Shown piece after piece: positions 59,391 through 64,000 of a stretch of DNA of 64,000 nt (position 1 is its first letter; every line of letters starts with the position of its first letter). This stretch comes from Platynereis dumerilii (lineage: Eukaryota; Annelida; Polychaeta; Phyllodocida; Nereididae). The notes under the pieces were generated by a model that made no database searches, was not told the origin of the DNA, and saw only the letters and a list, made by a program, of their open reading frames with translations. The position numbers were made by a program, and so were the translations under genes. Location of the stretch: positions 46,047,511-46,111,510 of the forward strand of contig JAPTHN010000003.1 of the NCBI GenBank assembly GCA_026936325.1, in the 5' to 3' direction.

Positions 59391-60219
59391 AAGACACCAT
59401 ACAAGCTGGGTATATTATTATTAAGCAAACCTGATGGCCACTAATATCAGTATTCCAGGTCATGTTTTTGCGATTATGTCAGTGCATGGCATGGAGTCAT
59501 CAGAACAGGATCATAGACATTTTTAAGACACTCAGAGAAGAGTCTCAGTGAAATTGTTTTGAGACAGAACTAATTTCCAGTGACATTTCTGTTGGGCTCT
59601 CGAGGGAGAAGATGAGATGAAATAGACGGAAATCGCATAGATCACAGATGTGATCTTTGAAAGTCTTCTTGCTTTTTTTGAAGCCTCAAAGCCTTTTCTG
59701 GCAGAAATGATACTTGAAGCAGTAAGCCAAAGAGCCAGCTCAGCTGTGCTTTTAACAGTTCTTTCAAAAAACATCTTTAAATTAATGGAAATCGCACAGA
59801 TCACATATTTCGACTTTAAAACTCTTATCTCCCTAAAGCTTTTTCATTGCAGATGTTATTTTAGCAGAAAGCCAAGAGTCAGCTTTGCTGTGTGACAGAT
59901 TTAAAATACGCCAAAAAACCATCAGCTTAGGTATACCAAGCAACATCAACAGAAACTATTTTTTATTTATCCACAAGAAAACATTAATCATGTTGAATAG
60001 AATGGACCAAGATTCCTATAGATTCATCCAATTCAACTAGCTTGTGTATAAAGTAAAGATATTTTTACATGACATGAATGTTGGCTTTTAGGCACTAAAT
60101 GCACCATCAGATAGGAACCCTTTTGCACCTGTAGCACTGAATAATGCATGATACGGAGCCATAGAGAGCTTCTACAGCATTTTCGCAAAGCCCAAATCAT
60201 TAGAGGTTAAGTAAAAAGC

Positions 60220-60438
60220 AACCTCAGGGAATTGAGTACAAAAGGCAAGGTCATCACTAGTGATTCAGCAATAAGTAGGCTAATCACACGGTATAGTTTC
60301 TCAACATGCAAGTCGATGAAGGACATGGTAAGACGAGTTGGAGAACACCTTAGGAATGTCTTTACTGTTGCCTCTAAAGAGTACACCGAAAATGGCATGT
60401 TTCGGGAAAAACCAACTTCCACTGTCTACTATCATTAA
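60220..60438 (+). repeat. block gamma in U3 with an open frame
   Basis: The frame 60232-60438 reads KGKVITSDSAISRLITRYSF then RRVGEHLRNVFTVASKEYTE. The minus strand is also open across it (60207-60422). Confidence 0.5.
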
Positions 60439-60484
60439 CATCGAACAGCTGGTTAGTCAGCAACCAAATTCCCCTTGAACAATA

Positions 60485-60715
60485 TTAAAAGAGCCAGGAG
60501 GCAATTTGTTTGAACGATGCAACCAAAGAAAGGAACTACCTAGTGCTAGTCTTGTAAAGGGCATGTCACCATGGGATGAGGCTTCTGACCTTGGAATGTT
60601 CAGTATTGTTCCCTTGGGATTAGGTCATCTCTATATGAGGAAAGTGGGTCTTAGTTTAGGACTAAACTATGACCAGGTACAATGTATTACATGAACTATG
60701 GCAGGTTGAGTCTGC
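60485..60715 (-). repeat. module M, copy 12 (U3)
   Basis: CCAGGAGGCAATTTGTTTG, CACCATGGGATG, GACCTTGGAATGTTC and GGGATTAGGTCATCTC; both half-sites are kept (AGGTCA and TGACCT on opposite strands). Confidence 0.75.
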
Positions 60716-60719
60716 TTGA

Positions 60720-61330
60720 CCTGTAATAATGTGAGACACAATGCAGGATAGGGTGTAATGTTAAATTATCAGCGCTAGATGAGTAGTTGCTGGGTAAAGA
60801 ACACTCATCAACACATTTGTGTTTACTTTTCTGGGTGCGGCCTCTCATCGGCGTGCAACAAGCCCTAAAAATGCTGAGTATTTAAGGGAAGGCAATCATA
60901 AAGACAAGTTGGTCTTTCTACAAGAGGTCTTTCAAAGCAAGGGCAACTGTACGAGATTGCTGCCTTTTTATGCTACCAGCCGAAATATATGCACTGCATT
61001 AGGGTTTACCAGGACCATATATCAGGAATCAAAGGGTAGTAAAAATGCCTGAGCCAGCAATCAATCAGCTATTGTCAGCGATTACGGATGCCAAATGGGC
61101 GATAATGCAAGAAGTGGCTGGCATTAGGAGTCTAGCCAAGATATATAACCAGTTACCTTATAATTAGTCAGAAGCTCCTTTCCCTGCTGCATAGAGCAAT
61201 GTTGTTGCCTGATGACTTTAGGTTGGAAAAGCGAGTTGCCAAAATACATGGTTGTTGTCAGATTTGGAGCTTTACATTTATATTATGTTTATATACTATG
61301 TTTATATATAATGATATCATAAACATCATT
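60720..61330 (-). repeat. unit sequence in minus orientation
   Basis: 61060-61165 is the reverse complement of A 14620-14700 and B 23440-23500 (GAAGTGGCTGGCATTAGGAG, AACCAGTTACCTT). The rest is not matched. Confidence 0.5.
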
Positions 61331-61334
61331 TAGG

Positions 61335-61520
61335 GCTATGGTGTCAGAGTCAGAGGTTTTCAGGTTGAGTTGGGAGTCAAAATTAGGTTTACAGGCAGAG
61401 TTGGAGTCTGACTCAAAAATGAAACTGGTGAGTTGGGAGTAGGAGTCAAAACTCAGGAGTCGAAGTCTGAGTCATTTTGCAGGAATCCAAAGGAGTCGGG
61501 AGTCAAGAGTTAGTTGAAAC
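61335..61520. repeat. degenerate GGAGTC/GAGTTGGGAGT repeat
   Basis: Recurring GGAGTC, GAGTCAGAG and GTCTGACTC motifs. Similar hexamer-rich cores occur in some hAT MITEs, but I cannot define ends or a duplication here. Confidence 0.55.
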
Positions 61521-61759
61521 AACTTTATACTTAACTTTATGCTTAAAGCGATATTGGACAATTTAGGCATGTAGGCCTACCTAAAGAATTAGGTAATATC
61601 TACCCAAAAAATAAAATATTGAACCACTCAAACTCTGTAAAAAGTGAAACAAATATTGGCATGCAATGCTTGATATTCAAATTATTCATTACTTGATAAG
61701 TATAGAAGTATAGTTATGATATACATATATCTTGGTTTGGGGAAGCCTACACGATGACA

Positions 61760-61990
61760 TTTATGGTTATTAAGAAATGCATGGATGATTGGGACTTTAG
61801 GTCCTGTATTTATGCAATGCGTAGGCTAATTGGGACCAGTGGAGGCAATAAGGCAAAGGATGCATGAAACTGCCATCCAACATAGACTCAGGTGAACCAG
61901 CAAGAGGTTTCAAGCTCTGGACCCTGGGATTGGCAGCCTAGCGCGTTACCACTTTATTGGCAAACGGAAGAGCTGTGAAACATCAGAGGC
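61760..61990 (-). repeat. SINE, copy 2
   Basis: The minus strand reads GTGGTAACGCGCTAGGCTG (box A-like) and GAGCTTGAAACC (box B-like) in the head, then a body shared with 55250-55490 (GGATGATTGGGAC on the plus strand at the far end). Confidence 0.55.
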
Positions 61991-61999
61991 TTTTACACC

Positions 62000-62378
62000 G
62001 AACAATACTGCGTTGGTCTATTGCAAGAAAAGAACATTGAAAAGAATTTGTAACATAAAGCTGGAGAAGAAACATCAATTTGGACAACTCAGTGTGCGTT
62101 TTACAATGAAAGTAATCATAAATCAAACAAACTGTAACATCAAGATTGATATCATCTGTGCATTGGAAGTCCAGTGGAGAAAAGGAAATGGATCCTAATT
62201 GCTTGCTCCAGATGTTGGTAATATTCCCAATGAACCCACTTTTCCGAATCTAATTTACTACACAGTGTGGGACCTAGATTAAGATCATCTCTGCTGTGCC
62301 AGGTTGCTATTATGTGGACAGTTCCATCATGTCAGTTGTCATGTGTCTTGTGAAGTGTAAAACAAACACATTTACCTT
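62000..62378. other. no feature recognised
   Basis: A 61-codon frame at 62013-62198 is not distinctive. Confidence 0.3.
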
Positions 62379-62522
62379 CAATGTAAAATTTTGAGTGAGC
62401 TTAAACTATTGAGTGAGATGGTTGCACAATTCCTTTGAGCTATAACAACAAGCTATATTTTAGCTCAATTGTGCAACCATCTCACTCAATCCAAGCTGAC
62501 TCAAAATTCAAAGTTTACAGTG
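62379..62522. mobile_element. fold-back MITE, copy 1
   Basis: Arms of about 65 bp pair almost throughout: TTGAGTGAGATGGTTGCACA with its complement TGTGCAACCATCTCACTCAA. The inner arms pair AGCTATAACAACAAGC with sequence across a short loop. The right end is TTTACAGTG followed by TA, so a TA target is possible. Confidence 0.8.
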
Positions 62523-62684
62523 TAAGGAAATATTGCACAGTTCTGATAAGATAAGTTCTGACTCCTGCCAACTTTTCGATACTGAAGACTTTCATTTACT
62601 CCAAAATTCTTGAACTTCAAGGTAGATTTCTTCGAAAGAGCACAAAAAAAAATAATCCAGAAACGTGGCAAGGAGTCAACTACT

Positions 62685-62850
62685 CAGCCTCCCCCCATAT
62701 AAGCAAAGGTCCCTGTCACCAAGAGGCAGGGCTAAATGACCTTGGGGTATCGCTTCGAGTATTAGGTAATTTCTCCAAAGGAAGTGGGCCTTAGTTGATG
62801 ACCTAAGCTATGACCATGTGTGACGCATCACGGCAGTTAACCTTTACTCA
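62685..62850 (-). repeat. module M, copy 13
   Basis: GTCCCTGTCACCAAGAGG, AATGACCTTGGGGTATC and ATTAGGTAATTTC on the plus strand. CTAAGCTATGACCATGTG closes the module as in the other copies. Confidence 0.75.
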
Positions 62851-63601
62851 GGTATCAGCTGGGACGAGCCATCGAAGTTATGGTTCTGAGGATAAAAGAG
62901 CTGTATAAGCATAGTGTGAACAAATATTTATGAAGGTGTATTTGTGATTACCCAACTGAAGAGGTGTATTTCCAAGACTTGTAGAGCCAGTTCAGAGAGC
63001 CATTTGCAAATAGACGTTCAGGATTATCATTCTATTAGAAAGTCCTTTTTTGTGAGACATCATATAATATTACAATTCCTAGAAATTATCTGAATTAGGA
63101 AAACTGCTTGCTAGATATAGGATATTTTCAAGATTGGTAAATCACTTTTCAATGAGCTAGGGCCTACAACACCCCTAAACCATTTCATTGAGTCTTTGAG
63201 GTACTTCACTGATGATCCAGATGATTTAACTTACAATATTTATGCCGGGGCAAAGACGACTCAATGACAACCAAGTACAACTCACTGACACAGATAAAGT
63301 GCTAGAGCATCATAGACCTCCTTTGTATCACTGACGTCCTTGAGCAATACCCTACAGTGCTTCATTGATGTCCAAGAGTCCTTCACTGCCTCTGGTTTAT
63401 GCTGAGGGCAATTGCGATGACAAATTGCGACAATACTTGTAAAATTGGGTAATGCACTGCTGCTGCAGAACAATGAAAATTGCTGCCTCATCATACCGGT
63501 TGTTTAACTAGTCTTCTCTGCTGTGATATAGGGTCTTAATTGATAATGTGTCGAACCTGAAAAGGAAGATTTTCTTGTAATACCTCTTCCTGGAAGCTTG
63601 A
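62851..63601. other. no feature recognised
   Basis: A minus frame of 70 codons (63282-63494) is the longest. It is not assignable. Confidence 0.3.
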
Positions 63602-63796
63602 TACAACTGCTTTGTCAGTATGATTGAATGAGATGGTTGCCCGATTTCTTTGAGCTAACATAGCTTGTTGTTTTAAGTTTTGCAAATGGACAGATTATCA
63701 TAACTTAAAACAACAAGCTATGTCAGCTCATAGGAATTGTGCAACCATCTCACAAAATCATTTAAGCTGACTCGAAATTTCAAATTTTACAGTGTA
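63602..63796. mobile_element. fold-back MITE, copy 2
   Basis: Same family as 62379-62522: GAATGAGATGGTTGC on the left, TTGTGCAACCATCTCAC and TTTTACAGTG on the right. Here the inner hairpin AGCTTGTTGTTTTAAGTT pairs with AACTTAAAACAACAAGCT. The left terminus is more decayed. Confidence 0.75.
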
Positions 63797-64000
63797 CCTA
63801 CACAGAATCACTGCAGGACCTCAACTTCAACATTAAACTCATCAATCAACCTTTGCGAGTAGCAAAAGCTTGTTATAGACAGCTATACAATTACGATTTG
63901 CCCATTCATTTACTGCCTGCCCACCGATAATAGTCAGAGCCAGTTCATATATTTTATTGCGAGAAAGATTGGTATTTGGATTGCCACTGCCCCTTGTCTC
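63797..64000. other. no feature recognised
   Basis: Short end of the window, no signal seen. Confidence 0.3.

Larger units (their letters stand above)
57540..59450 (+). repeat. right-half array unit U2
   Basis: Colinear with U1 but with fewer 175 bp subrepeats, and split by the 606 bp element at 57791-58396. Confidence 0.75.
59450..60720 (+). repeat. right-half array unit U3
   Basis: Third, shorter unit with the same block order as U1 and U2. Confidence 0.7.

Overview
The window is AT-rich animal DNA from an invertebrate. LINEs, tRNA-derived SINE heads and many short inverted-repeat transposons lie among non-coding duplicated blocks. A short motif near 9531 resembles a repeat known from gastropod genomes, so a mollusc is possible, but that is a weak inference. 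I found no convincing host protein-coding gene. The only protein sequence I can recognise is LINE-derived. Most other open frames fall within what is expected by chance at this base composition, or are antisense or flank artefacts.

Layout. The left half is an array of a diverged unit of about 7.3 kb in direct orientation: partial copy Z (about 1620-5871), A (10071-17400), B (20880-28200) and C (28200-33840), with a partial fifth piece around 35505-38640. A partial inverted copy (I, 17540-20880) lies between A and B. Two direct junctions (Z/A and B/C) carry a minisatellite of TAGACTGGTATC type. The middle (34.3-47.8 kb) contains a large imperfect inverted repeat (40800-41790 against 44935-45955, with outer arms at 34300-34620 against 44600-44905), a GATA microsatellite in its spacer and further diverged copies to the right. 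In the right half (47.8-62.9 kb) the same modules reappear in minus orientation. That half also holds a second array of three units (55740-60720).

The best-conserved piece throughout is a 150-250 bp module, here called M, seen 13 times. Its core is ACCTAAT-CCNANGGG-AC-CCC-AAGGTCA, flanked by inverted TGACCT/AGGTCA half-sites.

Because the units are paralogous, several insertions can be checked against empty sites inside the window. These are a 4.2 kb element with inverted termini of about 230 bp (5874-10068), a TTAA element (1826-2621), a 120 bp MITE (31146-31265), a 342 bp insertion with a 9 bp target duplication (21222-21563), a 606 bp multi-hairpin element with an 8 bp duplication (57791-58396), and LINE insertions in copies A, B, C and the fifth piece. 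Others with clear termini are a hAT-type MITE with a GGCCTC core (53146-53436), a 1.27 kb element bounded by TA (49050-50318), a 419 bp element (54707-55125) and fold-back elements near 18.1, 62.4 and 63.7 kb. The most complete LINE (35702-38562) keeps part of its endonuclease and all reverse transcriptase motifs, with one nonsense codon.

The parts do not form an operon or pathway. The window reads as an old, repeatedly duplicated and inverted non-coding locus that has collected transposons at different times. All homology statements rest on by-eye comparison within the window.
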